This document shows positions 27,937 through 35,817 of a stretch of DNA of 64,000 nt, piece by piece. The position numbers and the translations under genes were made by a program. Origin of the DNA: Mycobacterium sp. 1245805.9. GTDB taxonomy: Bacteria; Actinomycetota; Actinomycetes; Mycobacteriales; Mycobacteriaceae. The number at the start of each line of letters is the position of its first letter. Within the stretch, counting starts at the first letter, position 1. Where the stretch lies: NCBI RefSeq assembly GCF_001672915.1, contig NZ_LZKR01000217.1:1-64000 (forward strand). The letters are read 5' to 3'. Under the pieces are notes generated by a model that was given only the letters and a program-made list of their open reading frames with translations, did no database searches and had not been told where the DNA came from.

Positions 27937-29153
27937 GGCACCCTCCGGGTGTTGAAGGCGGCATCCAGGTCGCCCAGCGCACCGCTGCGCAGCTCGGTGA
28001 TCCGGCTCGCCCGGTGCAGTTCCCAGGGGCGATGGGCGCCCATGTAAATGGACGCCAGGTCGCCCAGGGCGAGTTTGACGTCGGCGGGCCCGTCGTGCGG
28101 CGTGCACGCCCCGACGCCGTCGCGGGTCTGCAGCCGGAAGCGCCCGCCCGCCACCCCCAGCGGATCCGTGACTTCCAGGACCACGTCGGCGTCGGCCCAG
28201 TAGGTGCGGGCGCCGAGCGCGTCGGGCACGTTCATGATCCGCATCCACAGGAAGTCGCTCACGCGCGTCGTTTGAGCGGCAAGCTGGTCCTTGAGCTTGA
28301 GCGGAAGCGGGTCGTCGACGGGGACCTCGATGACGATGTTGTCGAACATCTTCAAGCTCACCAGCGTCCCGAGCAGCTCGTCGTGCGCTTCGTCGGTGAC
28401 GGCGCAGAAGTCCTGCACGACGAGGGTGCCGAACGGCCGGCGATACGCGTGCGGCGAGGCTCCGATCACCCGGTACGTCAGGAAGCCGTCGGGATGAATC
28501 ACGAAATGCAGGGTCGATCCGTCGTCGCGCTGCGTGGGCCGGTCCTCCAAAAAGTCGGCCCACCAGCCGGTGTCGCGGCTCAGCGCCCCGGGCGTGATGG
28601 CACACCACCGGTCGTAGACGGCGGCCAGGTGCTCCCACACCCCGGAGGCGTCGACCACCCGCGCCCGATTCTGGTTCGGTTTGGTGCGCAACTCGGTGAA
28701 GCGCGGCTCGATGTTGTACGTCCGGGCGTGGCTGGCCACTCCGGCGCCCAGTATCTCGTAAACCGTTGGCTGGGTGGGCACCCCGCACAGGATGGGATAG
28801 CCGCGCTCCTGCAGTATGCCGAAGCCCTGGATGCTGATCTGCTGCCAGATTCCCCTGCCCTGATGCGTGGCCGGCACCGCGATCATGGCCAACCACGCAG
28901 CGTCGAGGCTGGCGCCGCCGGGCACGGTGAGCCGCAACCGGTAGTACAGCGACGTCCCGACCAGCAGTGGCCGCTGGGGATCGGAAACGTCCTCGGCCAC
29001 CAGGATGTCGTCGGGCCGGACCCGGCGCCGCCACGCCTCGACGTCCGCCGGGTCGACCGAAACTCCGTACGCCTGAGCCTGATTGGCGTAGACCGAGGGC
29101 AATTCGTCGTCGGTCGCGAACCTGATCCTGATGTCGTCGTTCGAGGTGTTCAC
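27915..29153 (-). CDS. Eis-like GNAT family N-acetyltransferase
   Basis: 412 aa from GTG 29153; the frame is open further upstream, but that part has no family resemblance. The N-terminal GNAT domain carries LAMIAVPATHQGRGIWQQIS, the acetyl-CoA loop (V-x-Q/R-x-x-G-x-G/A type). A second GNAT-like domain and an SCP2-like C-terminal domain follow, and it ends in CGTLF, where Eis proteins use the terminal carboxylate in catalysis. Eis family members acetylate aminoglycoside amines and protein lysines, and length agrees with Eis (402 aa). It is convergent with treZ and divergent from the methyltransferase. Whether it confers drug resistance is not deducible. Confidence 0.85.
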   Translation of the reverse strand: MNTSNDDIRIRFATDDELPSVYANQAQAYGVSVDPADVEAWRRRVRPDDILVAEDVSDPQRPLLVGTSLYYRLRLTVPGGASLDAAWLAMIAVPATHQGRGIWQQISIQGFGILQERGYPILCGVPTQPTVYEILGAGVASHARTYNIEPRFTELRTKPNQNRARVVDASGVWEHLAAVYDRWCAITPGALSRDTGWWADFLEDRPTQRDDGSTLHFVIHPDGFLTYRVIGASPHAYRRPFGTLVVQDFCAVTDEAHDELLGTLVSLKMFDNIVIEVPVDDPLPLKLKDQLAAQTTRVSDFLWMRIMNVPDALGARTYWADADVVLEVTDPLGVAGGRFRLQTRDGVGACTPHDGPADVKLALGDLASIYMGAHRPWELHRASRITELRSGALGDLDAAFNTRRVPYCGTLF

Positions 29154-29225
29154 CGCTGTATCGGTACCCAGGCTTTGGCCTCGGAAACGTGGCCGACTCC
29201 GCAACGCGGGTACAGTGGAAGCATC

Positions 29226-29242
29226 ACTTAAACGACCTAAGT
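29226..29242. promoter_or_regulatory. Possible operator dyad in acetyltransferase/methyltransferase spacer
   Basis: ACTTA-AACGACC-TAAGT is a perfect 5-bp-arm inverted repeat in the 116-bp spacer between the divergent starts at 29153 and 29270. No regulator is adjacent on that side. Arms this short can occur by chance. Confidence 0.25.
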
Positions 29243-29269
29243 AACGACCGCGTGGAAAGAGGTTGGCGG

Positions 29270-30172
29270 ATGACCCGCACCGAAAACGACACCTGGGATC
29301 TGGCGTCCAGCGTCGGCGCGACCGCGACGGCCGTCGCCGCATCGCGCGCGATGGCCTCCCAGGGCCCGGACGCCCTGCTCGACGACCCGTGGGCCGACCC
29401 GCTGGTGCGGGCGGTGGGCATCGACACCTTCGTCAAGCTGATCGACGGCGAGCTCGGGCCCGCCGACGACGATCCCCTGATGAACCGCCGGGCGATGAAC
29501 GAGCAGATCGCCGTGCGCACCCGCTTCTTCGACGACTTCTTCACCCAGGCGACCCGCTCGGGCATCAGGCAGGCCGTCATCCTGGCCTCCGGCCTGGACA
29601 CCCGGGCCTACCGGCTGAACTGGCCGAACGGCACGGTGGTGTACGAGATCGACCAACCCGAGGTCATCGAGTTCAAGACCCGCACCCTGGCCGGCCTGGG
29701 CGCCGAACCGGCCGCGCAGCGCCGCACCGTTGCCATCGACCTGCGCGACGACTGGCCGTCGGCGTTGACCGCCGCCGGGTTCGACCCGGGCCGCCCGACC
29801 GCCTGGAGCGCCGAGGGCCTGCTGCCCTACCTGCCGCCCGACGCCCAGGACCGCCTGTTCGACAACATCGCCGCGCTCTCGGCGCCGGGCAGCCGGATCG
29901 CGACCGAGCACCTGGACCTGCGCAACGTCCCCGCGGATTGGGCGCAACGGCTGACGGAGCGGTCGCGCCGCATCGGCTCCAACATCAACCTGGCCGAGTT
30001 GTTCTACACCGGCGAGCGCAACACCGCAGCGGAATACCTCGCCGGGCACGGTTGGCGGGTGGACGTCCGCACCACCGAGCAGTGCTACGCCGCCAACGGC
30101 TTCGAGTTGCCCAACGACGAACTGGCCGCATTCGGCAGCGATTCCGGCTACCTGACGGCGACCCTCGGCTAG
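29270..30172 (+). CDS. Class I SAM-dependent methyltransferase (TIGR00027/LCMT-like)
   Basis: 300 aa from ATG 29270, with GAAAGAGG seven bases upstream. The family start TWDLASSVGATATAVAASRAMAS is followed by DDPWADPLVRAVG, the SAM-binding segment QAVILASGLDTRAYRLNWP and VVYEIDQPEVIEFKTRTL. This putative S-adenosylmethionine methyltransferase family is greatly expanded in mycobacteria (many Rv paralogues), and substrates are mostly unknown; O-methylation of lipids or polyketides is often assumed. The stop overlaps that of the convergent response regulator by four bases. Confidence 0.88.
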   Translation: MTRTENDTWDLASSVGATATAVAASRAMASQGPDALLDDPWADPLVRAVGIDTFVKLIDGELGPADDDPLMNRRAMNEQIAVRTRFFDDFFTQATRSGIRQAVILASGLDTRAYRLNWPNGTVVYEIDQPEVIEFKTRTLAGLGAEPAAQRRTVAIDLRDDWPSALTAAGFDPGRPTAWSAEGLLPYLPPDAQDRLFDNIAALSAPGSRIATEHLDLRNVPADWAQRLTERSRRIGSNINLAELFYTGERNTAAEYLAGHGWRVDVRTTEQCYAANGFELPNDELAAFGSDSGYLTATLG

Positions 30173-30819
30173 GGCCCGCCGCGCCAATGCTCGATGCGGT
30201 GATGGTCCGGCGTGAACCCGTGCTCGACGCCCCACAGCACCGCCTGGGTGCGGCTGGCAACGCCTAGCTTGCGGTAGATCGTCCGGATGTAGGACTTCAC
30301 GGTGTTGGGGCTCAGGTAGGTCAACCGGGCGACGTCGGCATTGCTCTTTCCCTGGGTGATCAGCGCCAGGATCTCGGCTTCCCGGTCGCTGAGCCCCTCG
30401 CCGCGGCCGGGCCAGTCCAGGCCGGGCGCGCTGCGGGCGCGCGAGGCCACGTCGCTGATGACCTCCTCGCCGGAATGCACGGCCTCGAGCGCGGCGACCA
30501 GCTCGCGCGCGGGGAGCGTCTTGGACAGGTACCCGTGCGCGCCCTGTCGCCGCGCGCTCTCGACGAGATCCGGATGAAAGTTCCAGGTGTAGACCACAAC
30601 TCGGTGCGCCCGGGGGTTGGCCACCAGGGCGGCGATCTCCTCGTGGTCGGATTCCGGCTGGGCAAACGAGTCGTACAAGACGATGTCGACGGTGTCCTCG
30701 ACGGGCATGGTGGAGTCCAGCTCCGCGATCACGACGCGGTCGCGGTAGGGGTCGAGCATGTTGGCCACGCCCTTGACGACGACGTCGTAGTCGTCGACGA
30801 GCGCAACCGTGATGGGCAC
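30169..30819 (-). CDS. NarL/LuxR-type response regulator (orphan)
   Basis: 216 aa from GTG 30819. The receiver domain (about 1-120) has acidic VDDYD, a phospho-acceptor Asp in VDIVLYDSF, and the switch Lys in YLSKTLPARELV. A LuxR helix-turn-helix follows (LSDREAEILALITQGKSNADVARLTYLSPNTVKSYIRTIYRKLGV; the last 65 residues). No histidine kinase lies nearby. It diverges from the small membrane protein at 30923, and two TAGGGGTG repeats lie in between, so it may control that gene and the stress-type genes beyond it (inference). Confidence 0.9.
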   Translation of the reverse strand: MPITVALVDDYDVVVKGVANMLDPYRDRVVIAELDSTMPVEDTVDIVLYDSFAQPESDHEEIAALVANPRAHRVVVYTWNFHPDLVESARRQGAHGYLSKTLPARELVAALEAVHSGEEVISDVASRARSAPGLDWPGRGEGLSDREAEILALITQGKSNADVARLTYLSPNTVKSYIRTIYRKLGVASRTQAVLWGVEHGFTPDHHRIEHWRGGP

Positions 30820-30838
30820 GCCCCGAACATTACCTACC

Positions 30839-30869
30839 TAGGGGTGTATTGCTACCGCCCTTAGGGGTG
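30839..30869. promoter_or_regulatory. Direct repeat TAGGGGTG x2, candidate response-regulator sites
   Basis: TAGGGGTG occurs at 30839-30846 and again at 30862-30869, 23 bp apart start to start (about two helical turns). It lies in the 103-bp spacer between the divergent response regulator and the small membrane gene. Such phasing suits a dimeric NarL-type regulator. Confidence 0.4.
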
Positions 30870-30922
30870 GTCGACTGGACGCAGCGTCGGGGGAAACAGC
30901 CTTCATGGAGAGAGGTTTCGTC

Positions 30923-31078
30923 ATGATCATTCTCGGCATCGTCCTGCTCGTCGCGGGATTCCTGCTCAAGATTTCCATCCTGTGGACCATCGGAATCATC
31001 CTGCTGGTCATCGGCGCCATCCTGGCGATCGTCGGTCATACCGGACACGCCATCGCCGGCCGCCGGCATTACTTCTAG
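30923..31078 (+). CDS. Small two-span membrane protein (DUF6131-like)
   Basis: 51 aa: MIILGIVLLVAGFLLKISIL, then WTIGIILLVIGAILAIVG, then a short His/Arg tail GHTGHAIAGRRHYF. AGAGAGG lies about eight bases before ATG 30923. It is almost all two hydrophobic helices. Similar 50-55 aa proteins are common beside stress genes in mycobacteria and other actinobacteria; function unknown. It diverges from the response regulator and lies upstream of the 31183 membrane gene. Confidence 0.75.
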   Translation: MIILGIVLLVAGFLLKISILWTIGIILLVIGAILAIVGHTGHAIAGRRHYF

Positions 31079-31182
31079 CGACACCGAGGGTTCTAGCGAC
31101 ACCGACCGGCAGGGTCGCCGCGGAATCGCGTTTGCCCCGGCGGCGCCCGGGTTATTCGACATGAGTACGAGAGGAGCGCGAA

Positions 31183-31757
31183 ATGCCCATCTGGCAATGG
31201 ATTTTGATCGGTGCCTCCGTCGTCGTCGTGGTCGCCGTGGTCATTGTCGCGGCAACCGCGGGGGCCAGACGCCGGAAATCGCGGCGACTCAGGGAGCACT
31301 ATGGCTCAGAATACGAGCGCCTGGTGTCGCAGGCCGGGGGCAAGGCGGCCGCCGAGAAGGAACTGGTCGCCCGGGAACGCAAGCGAGAGAAACTCAACAT
31401 CGTTCCCTGAAGCCGGCGGCCCGATCGGATTTCAACATCCGCTGGCAGCAGGTCCAGACCACGTTCGTCGACGATCCGGCGACGGCGGTCGGCGTCGCCG
31501 ATCGTCTGGTAACGGAGGTCATGTGCGAACGGGGTTACCCGGTCGATGATTTCGATCAGCGAGCGGCCGACATCTCGGTTGATCACCCGCAAATCGTCGA
31601 CGATTACCGCGCCGCGCATGGCATTCACCTGGCGCAGCAGCGCGGTGATGTGAGCACCGAGCAGCAGCGGGAGGCCTTCGTCCACTACCGGGCGCTGTTT
31701 GAGAAGTTGCTCGAGGAGACAGCAGACAACCACACATCAAGGGAGAGAAGCGCATGA
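31183..31757 (+). pseudogene. Single-span membrane protein with conserved C-terminal domain, frameshifted
   Basis: The frame from ATG 31183 encodes a membrane span (WQWILIGASVVVVVAVVIVAATAGA), then a basic stretch and EHYGSEYERLVSQAGGKAAAEKEL, and stops at 31410 after KREKLNIVP. The next frame continues without a break in sense: KPAARSDFNIRWQQVQTTFV through to EKLLEETADNH, ending at 31757. Adding one C to the CCC at 31405-31407 restores a protein of about 191 aa. The soluble domain (WxxVQTTFVDDPATAVGVADRLV...) is paralogous to the next gene. Function unknown. Overlaps the next start (ATGA at 31754). Could be a sequence error. Confidence 0.7.
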
Positions 31758-32287
31758 CCACGCACGAGCACCCAACCGAGACCACTCCGACGTTCGACGA
31801 GCCCCCGACCGACTCAACACCATCGGCGGACGAGCCCACGACGTCGCCGGTGTCTAGCGACCCGTCGACGGCATCGACGCAACCACCACCACCGCTGACC
31901 GGCACGCCGTCGGGGACATCGGGCGAGTCCCCGAATACCGACGCCGAAGCGGGACACAACCGCGAAACCGACGCGGGGGTTGCCCACACATCCGAGGCGC
32001 AGCGTGAGTCCCCGACGGAGGAAAACCTCTTCGCCGATGACGAACTCGCGGACCTGCGGGCGCGGTGGGCGGGCGTGCAGGCGGCGTTCGTCGACGATCC
32101 CAGGGACTGCGTGCAGAAGGCCGACGTGCTGGTCTCGGATCTGGTCGACCAGCTCACCAGTGGCTTCGCGCATGCCCGCTCGCGGCTCGAAGAACAGTGG
32201 GCTCGCGGCGAGGAAGCTTCCACCGAAGACTTGCGGGTGGCGCTGATGCACTACCGCGAATTCTTCGAGCGGTTGCTCGCGGTCTGA
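31754..32287 (+). CDS. Unknown protein with Thr/Pro-rich N-terminus, paralogous domain to upstream gene
   Basis: 177 aa. Residues 1-90 are low-complexity, rich in Thr, Ser, Pro and acidic residues, with no signal peptide. Residues 90-177 form a helical domain, DLRARWAGVQAAFVDDPRDCVQKADVLVSDLV...MHYREFFERLLAV. It aligns by eye with the C-terminal domain of the preceding gene (RWQQVQTTFVDDPATAVGVADRLVTEVM...VHYRALFEKLLEE). The two genes overlap by ATGA and probably arose by duplication. Function is unknown; context is a small membrane protein and an orphan response regulator. Confidence 0.75.
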   Translation: MTTHEHPTETTPTFDEPPTDSTPSADEPTTSPVSSDPSTASTQPPPPLTGTPSGTSGESPNTDAEAGHNRETDAGVAHTSEAQRESPTEENLFADDELADLRARWAGVQAAFVDDPRDCVQKADVLVSDLVDQLTSGFAHARSRLEEQWARGEEASTEDLRVALMHYREFFERLLAV

Positions 32288-32344
32288 GCCGTCGGTGCGC
32301 ACGGCACTGTGACCCGTCGGCGCGGGGGCCTGCAATACTGCGTT

Positions 32345-32950
32345 GTGGATGACGCCCCGCACGACACGGCTCGGTTCACCCGCGACCAGCTGAAGCGGTT
32401 CGCCGGCGAAACGCTGCCGGACTTGATATCCGACCGGGTCCGGCTGCTGTTCGTCGGGATCAACCCGGGCCTGAGAAGCGTTGCCGTGCAAGCCCATTTC
32501 GCTCCCCGGGGCAATCGGTTCTGGCCGGCGCTGTTCCGCGCCGGCGTCACCGATCATCTGATCGACGCCTCGGCCGGGTTTACCCCCGCCGACCGGGAGT
32601 ATTTGTTGGACCTCGGAATCGGCATCACGAGCTTTGTCGAGCGGGCAACCGCGGGCGCGGACGAGCTCACCGTCGCCGAACTCATCGACGGCCGGAGCAG
32701 GCTGGACAACACCGTCCGCCAGTACTCCCCCCGCGTTGTCGCGGTCCTGGGGGTTACCGCCTACCGCGACGCCTTCGGCGACCGCCTGGCGAGGCCGGGC
32801 ATTCAGGCGTCGCCCTACCCCGGCACCCAGCTGTGGGTGCTCCCCAATCCGAGCGGGCGCAACGCCCACGCGTCGCTACCCGCCCTCGCGGCCGCCTACG
32901 GCGAGGTCGCCCGGGCCGCGGGCATCCCTACACGCTGGGACGGCCGGTAG
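32345..32950 (+). CDS. mug: Mismatch-specific DNA glycosylase (MUG/TDG family)
   Basis: 201 aa from GTG 32345; a GTG at 32309 in frame is an alternative. Uracil-DNA glycosylase superfamily: the catalytic motif LLFVGINPGLRS and the second motif LWVLPNPSGRNAH are those of MUG/TDG enzymes, which excise uracil or thymine opposite guanine and some alkylated bases. APRGNRFWPALFRAG is also typical of MUG. No promoter is certain; AATACT lies just before the start, allowing a leaderless mRNA. It overlaps the convergent MocR gene by 23 bp at the 3' ends. Confidence 0.9.
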   Translation: MDDAPHDTARFTRDQLKRFAGETLPDLISDRVRLLFVGINPGLRSVAVQAHFAPRGNRFWPALFRAGVTDHLIDASAGFTPADREYLLDLGIGITSFVERATAGADELTVAELIDGRSRLDNTVRQYSPRVVAVLGVTAYRDAFGDRLARPGIQASPYPGTQLWVLPNPSGRNAHASLPALAAAYGEVARAAGIPTRWDGR

Positions 32951-34241
32951 CCAGCACCGCCTCGGCGATCGCGTCGGCCAGCGGCTCGACCTCGCGCGCG
33001 CCCAAATCCGCGACGGTAACCCGCATTCCGGGTGAGGTGCGAATCCGGAACCGCGCGCCCGGCGCCGCGGCCCAGCCCGCGCCGAGCAGCCGGGTGATCG
33101 CGACGGTCTCGTCGGGCACCGGCACCCACACGTTGAGCCCGGAGCGCCCGCGGGCGGCGACCCCGCGCGCTGCGAGCTCGCTCAGCAATTGCGTCCGGTT
33201 GGCGCTGTATTGCTTCTCGGCCCGGCCGACCAGGCGCGCCGCCGTGTCGTCGGACCACAGGCCGACGGCGAGATCCTGCAACAGGTGGCTCACCCACCCC
33301 GGGCCGAGGCGCAGCCGGCCGTGCACGCGCTCGACGGTGCGGCGGTCCCCGGCGAGCACGGCGACCCGCAGGTCGGGGCCGTAGGCCTTGGACGCCGACC
33401 GCACGAAGGCCCAGTGGCCGGTCGAGCCAGCCAGCGGGTGCAGCGGCGCCCCGGCGATGCCGGCGCAGTGATCGTCCTCGACGAGCAGCACCTCGTCGGC
33501 GTGGGCGGCCAGCAGTCCGCGCAGCGCGTCGGCGCGATCCGCCGAGAGCGCCGCGCCGGTCGGGTTGTGCGCGCGGGTGGTGACGACCGCGGCCCGCACG
33601 CCGCGACCGAGCGCCCGGGCGAGGTCGGCGACCAGCGGCCCGTCGTCGTCGACCCGGACCGGCTCGGCCGAAAAGCCCAGGGCGGCAAGCAGATCCAGCA
33701 GGTTGGCCCAGCCCGGATCCTCGACGGCCACCCGGTCGCCCGGTCGCAGGTGCGCGGCGAGTGCCCGCTCGATGCCGTCCAGCGCGCCGCTGGTCACCGC
33801 CAGGTGCTCGGCCGGGACGCCGTCGTCCGACAGCACGGAACGGCTGAACTCGACCAACTCGGGCGACATCGCCGGCTCGCCGTAGACCAGGGGCCTGGGG
33901 TGCGGCAGTCGCGCCGAGGCGATCGGCAGCAGTGCTGGGTCGGGGTTCCCGGTCGACAGGTCGCGCACGCCGGCGGGGACGTCGAGCCCGAGCAGGGAGC
34001 GGGGCGTCGTCGCGGGGCGGTGCCGTACCCGGGTGCCGCGCCGCCCCGCGGTCTCGATGGCCCCGCGATCGCGCAGCAGGCGGTAGGCCGCGGCCACGGT
34101 GTTGGCGTTCACGCCGAGCCGGCCCGCCAGGTCGCGGATGGGCGGCAGCGCGTCCCCGGGCGTCAGCGCGCCGTGGGAGATGGCCTCCTCGACGTTGGCG
34201 GCTATGGATTCCGCCCCCGTCCCCGTATATTGTACTGGCAC
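32928..34241 (-). CDS. MocR-type GntR/aminotransferase transcriptional regulator
   Basis: 437 aa from GTG 34241. An N-terminal GntR winged helix (ISHGALTPGDALPPIRDLAGRLGVNANTVAAAYRLLRDRG) is fused to a class I PLP aminotransferase-like domain with SGNPDPALLP-like, HNPTGAALS and the PLP lysine in VRSASKAYGPDLRVA. MocR proteins sense PLP or amino compounds and control divergent neighbours; members called PdxR regulate vitamin B6 genes. The divergent gene is a pyridoxamine-phosphate-oxidase-like protein, which fits. Two TGTACT repeats lie over its own start codon region and in the spacer. Confidence 0.9.
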   Translation of the reverse strand: MPVQYTGTGAESIAANVEEAISHGALTPGDALPPIRDLAGRLGVNANTVAAAYRLLRDRGAIETAGRRGTRVRHRPATTPRSLLGLDVPAGVRDLSTGNPDPALLPIASARLPHPRPLVYGEPAMSPELVEFSRSVLSDDGVPAEHLAVTSGALDGIERALAAHLRPGDRVAVEDPGWANLLDLLAALGFSAEPVRVDDDGPLVADLARALGRGVRAAVVTTRAHNPTGAALSADRADALRGLLAAHADEVLLVEDDHCAGIAGAPLHPLAGSTGHWAFVRSASKAYGPDLRVAVLAGDRRTVERVHGRLRLGPGWVSHLLQDLAVGLWSDDTAARLVGRAEKQYSANRTQLLSELAARGVAARGRSGLNVWVPVPDETVAITRLLGAGWAAAPGARFRIRTSPGMRVTVADLGAREVEPLADAIAEAVLATGRPSV

Positions 34242-34260
34242 GATAGTAATTATGTACTAG
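34231..34260. promoter_or_regulatory. Direct repeat TGTACTGG / TGTACTAG, candidate MocR operator
   Basis: TGTACTGG at 34231-34238 and TGTACTAG at 34253-34260 are spaced 22 bp (two turns). They sit in the 40-bp AT-rich spacer and over the first codons of the mocR gene. MocR regulators commonly bind direct repeats. A TATTGT...ACAATA dyad also flanks the pair (34228-34267). Confidence 0.45.
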
Positions 34261-34281
34261 AACAATATTGAAGGCAATCCG

Positions 34282-34938
34282 TTGGACACCGCATATCGCC
34301 AAACCGCAAGAACCACGCCCACCCGCTACCGCGAGCGCGCGCGCTACGACCGGCCCACCGTCCACGCGATCCTCGACGAGGCCCTGATCTGTCACCTGGG
34401 CTACGAGGGCGCCGGCGGGCCGGTGGTGTTGCCGACGACGCATACCCGCCTCGGCGAGACCCTCTACCTGCACGGTTCCACCGGCGGCGGCCCGCTGCTG
34501 GCCGCCAGGGCGGCCGAAGCATCCGCGGGCCTGCCCGTCTGCGTCACCGCCACGCTCGTCGACGGCCTGGTGCTGGCCCGCTCCGCCATGCACCATTCGG
34601 TGAACTTCCGCTCGGTGGTGGTGCTGGGCTCCGCACGGGTGGTCGACGACCCGGCCGAGAAGCTGCGCGCCCTGCGCGCCCTGCTCGACCACATCCGGCC
34701 CGGCCGCGCGGACGACTGCCGCAATCCCAACCCGCGCGAGCTCGCCGCGACCGGGGTGCTCGCGCTGGATCTGGCCGAGGTCTCGGCCAAGGTGCGCGCC
34801 GGCGGCCCGGTCGACGACCCCGAGGACAGCGCGTTGCCGCACTGGGCCGGCGTGGTGCCGCTGAGCATGACGGCCGGAACCCCGGTACCGGCCGACGACC
34901 TGGCGCCCGGCACCGCCGTGCCGGCCTACCTAACCTGA
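34282..34938 (+). CDS. Pyridoxamine 5'-phosphate oxidase-like flavin protein
   Basis: 218 aa from TTG 34282, with GAAGG seven bases upstream. The split-barrel FMN fold of the PNPOx-like group is suggested by RYDRPTVHAILDEALICHLGYEG, PTTHTRLGETLYLHGSTGG and AMHHSVNFRSVVVLGSARVV. This is the larger group of uncharacterised PPOX proteins (about 200-230 aa), often wrongly named nitroimidazole resistance proteins; true PdxH sequences differ. The divergent MocR gene and the repeats between suggest control by PLP status. The 3' end overlaps the convergent PAP2 gene by nine bp. Confidence 0.85.
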   Translation: MDTAYRQTARTTPTRYRERARYDRPTVHAILDEALICHLGYEGAGGPVVLPTTHTRLGETLYLHGSTGGGPLLAARAAEASAGLPVCVTATLVDGLVLARSAMHHSVNFRSVVVLGSARVVDDPAEKLRALRALLDHIRPGRADDCRNPNPRELAATGVLALDLAEVSAKVRAGGPVDDPEDSALPHWAGVVPLSMTAGTPVPADDLAPGTAVPAYLT

Positions 34939-35808
34939 CGACGCGGCGCGCCGGGGGTCGGTCCACCACGACCCGACCAGCATGACGATGCCGGCCCAGG
35001 CGAGGCCCAGCAGCCAGCCGGCCAGCACGTCGCTGACGTAATGCACGCCCAGGTACACGCGCGAGTACCCGATCACCAGCGCCGAGCCGATCGCCACCGC
35101 CCAGACGATCACCCGCCCCGTCCACCCGGTGATCAGCCAGCGGGTGATCATCCAGGCGGAGATGACCATGATCGCGGCGGTGCCGGTGGCGTGGCCGGAG
35201 GGGAAGGAATAGCCGTCCGCGGCGACCGCGGCGAACGGCTGGGATGGTCGTTGCCGGCCCACCGACGCCTTGGCGGTGAAGAGCATCAGCGCCATCCCAC
35301 CGCCTCCCACCAAAGCGAGCACCACGGGCCGCCACGACCTGCAGCGCCACCCGGCGACAACGGAAACCGGTAGGGCAAGTGCGGCAAGGAAAGGCGGATC
35401 GCCTCCGGCGGTGACCACGCGCAGCGCCGTGGTGAGCCACAGATCGCGGTGGGTCGCGAGCCACCCTGCCGCCGGTCGGTCGATCCCGACGATGCCGTCG
35501 CCCTCGAGCACATCGTCGAGCACCTCGGTGAACCCCACCGCCACGGCCGCCACCACGACGAAGCCCAGGAGCAGCGCGACGCCGGCGACCTCGTCGGCGG
35601 GCAACCGGCGCGCCAACGGCCATCCCCGCGCGCGGATCCCGTCGCGTGTCCAGGTCAGCGTGCGGGCGAACACCGCGGCGCCGGACACCCGCGACCAGAG
35701 CCGACGCAACGCAAGCCCAGACCGACCGACCCAGATCGCCGCCGCGGCCAGCAGGACCAGGAACACCACGGTGCCGGCGCTGACGACACCGAATCCGGGT
35801 TGACCCAT
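34930..35808 (-). CDS. PAP2-family membrane phosphatase
   Basis: 292 aa with about six membrane spans. The three phosphatase motifs are present: KASVGRQRP (motif 1), YSFPSGHATG (motif 2) and SRVYLGVHYVSDVLAG (motif 3). Such enzymes dephosphorylate lipid phosphates such as phosphatidate or polyprenyl diphosphate on the outer membrane leaflet. An extended N-terminal part (about 100 residues, including a basic stretch) precedes the domain. It starts nine bases after the ilvA stop on the same strand, so it is probably in the tetR-ddn-ilvA transcript. Confidence 0.9.
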   Translation of the reverse strand: MGQPGFGVVSAGTVVFLVLLAAAAIWVGRSGLALRRLWSRVSGAAVFARTLTWTRDGIRARGWPLARRLPADEVAGVALLLGFVVVAAVAVGFTEVLDDVLEGDGIVGIDRPAAGWLATHRDLWLTTALRVVTAGGDPPFLAALALPVSVVAGWRCRSWRPVVLALVGGGGMALMLFTAKASVGRQRPSQPFAAVAADGYSFPSGHATGTAAIMVISAWMITRWLITGWTGRVIVWAVAIGSALVIGYSRVYLGVHYVSDVLAGWLLGLAWAGIVMLVGSWWTDPRRAASSG

Positions 35809-35817
35809 GTTCCCCGG

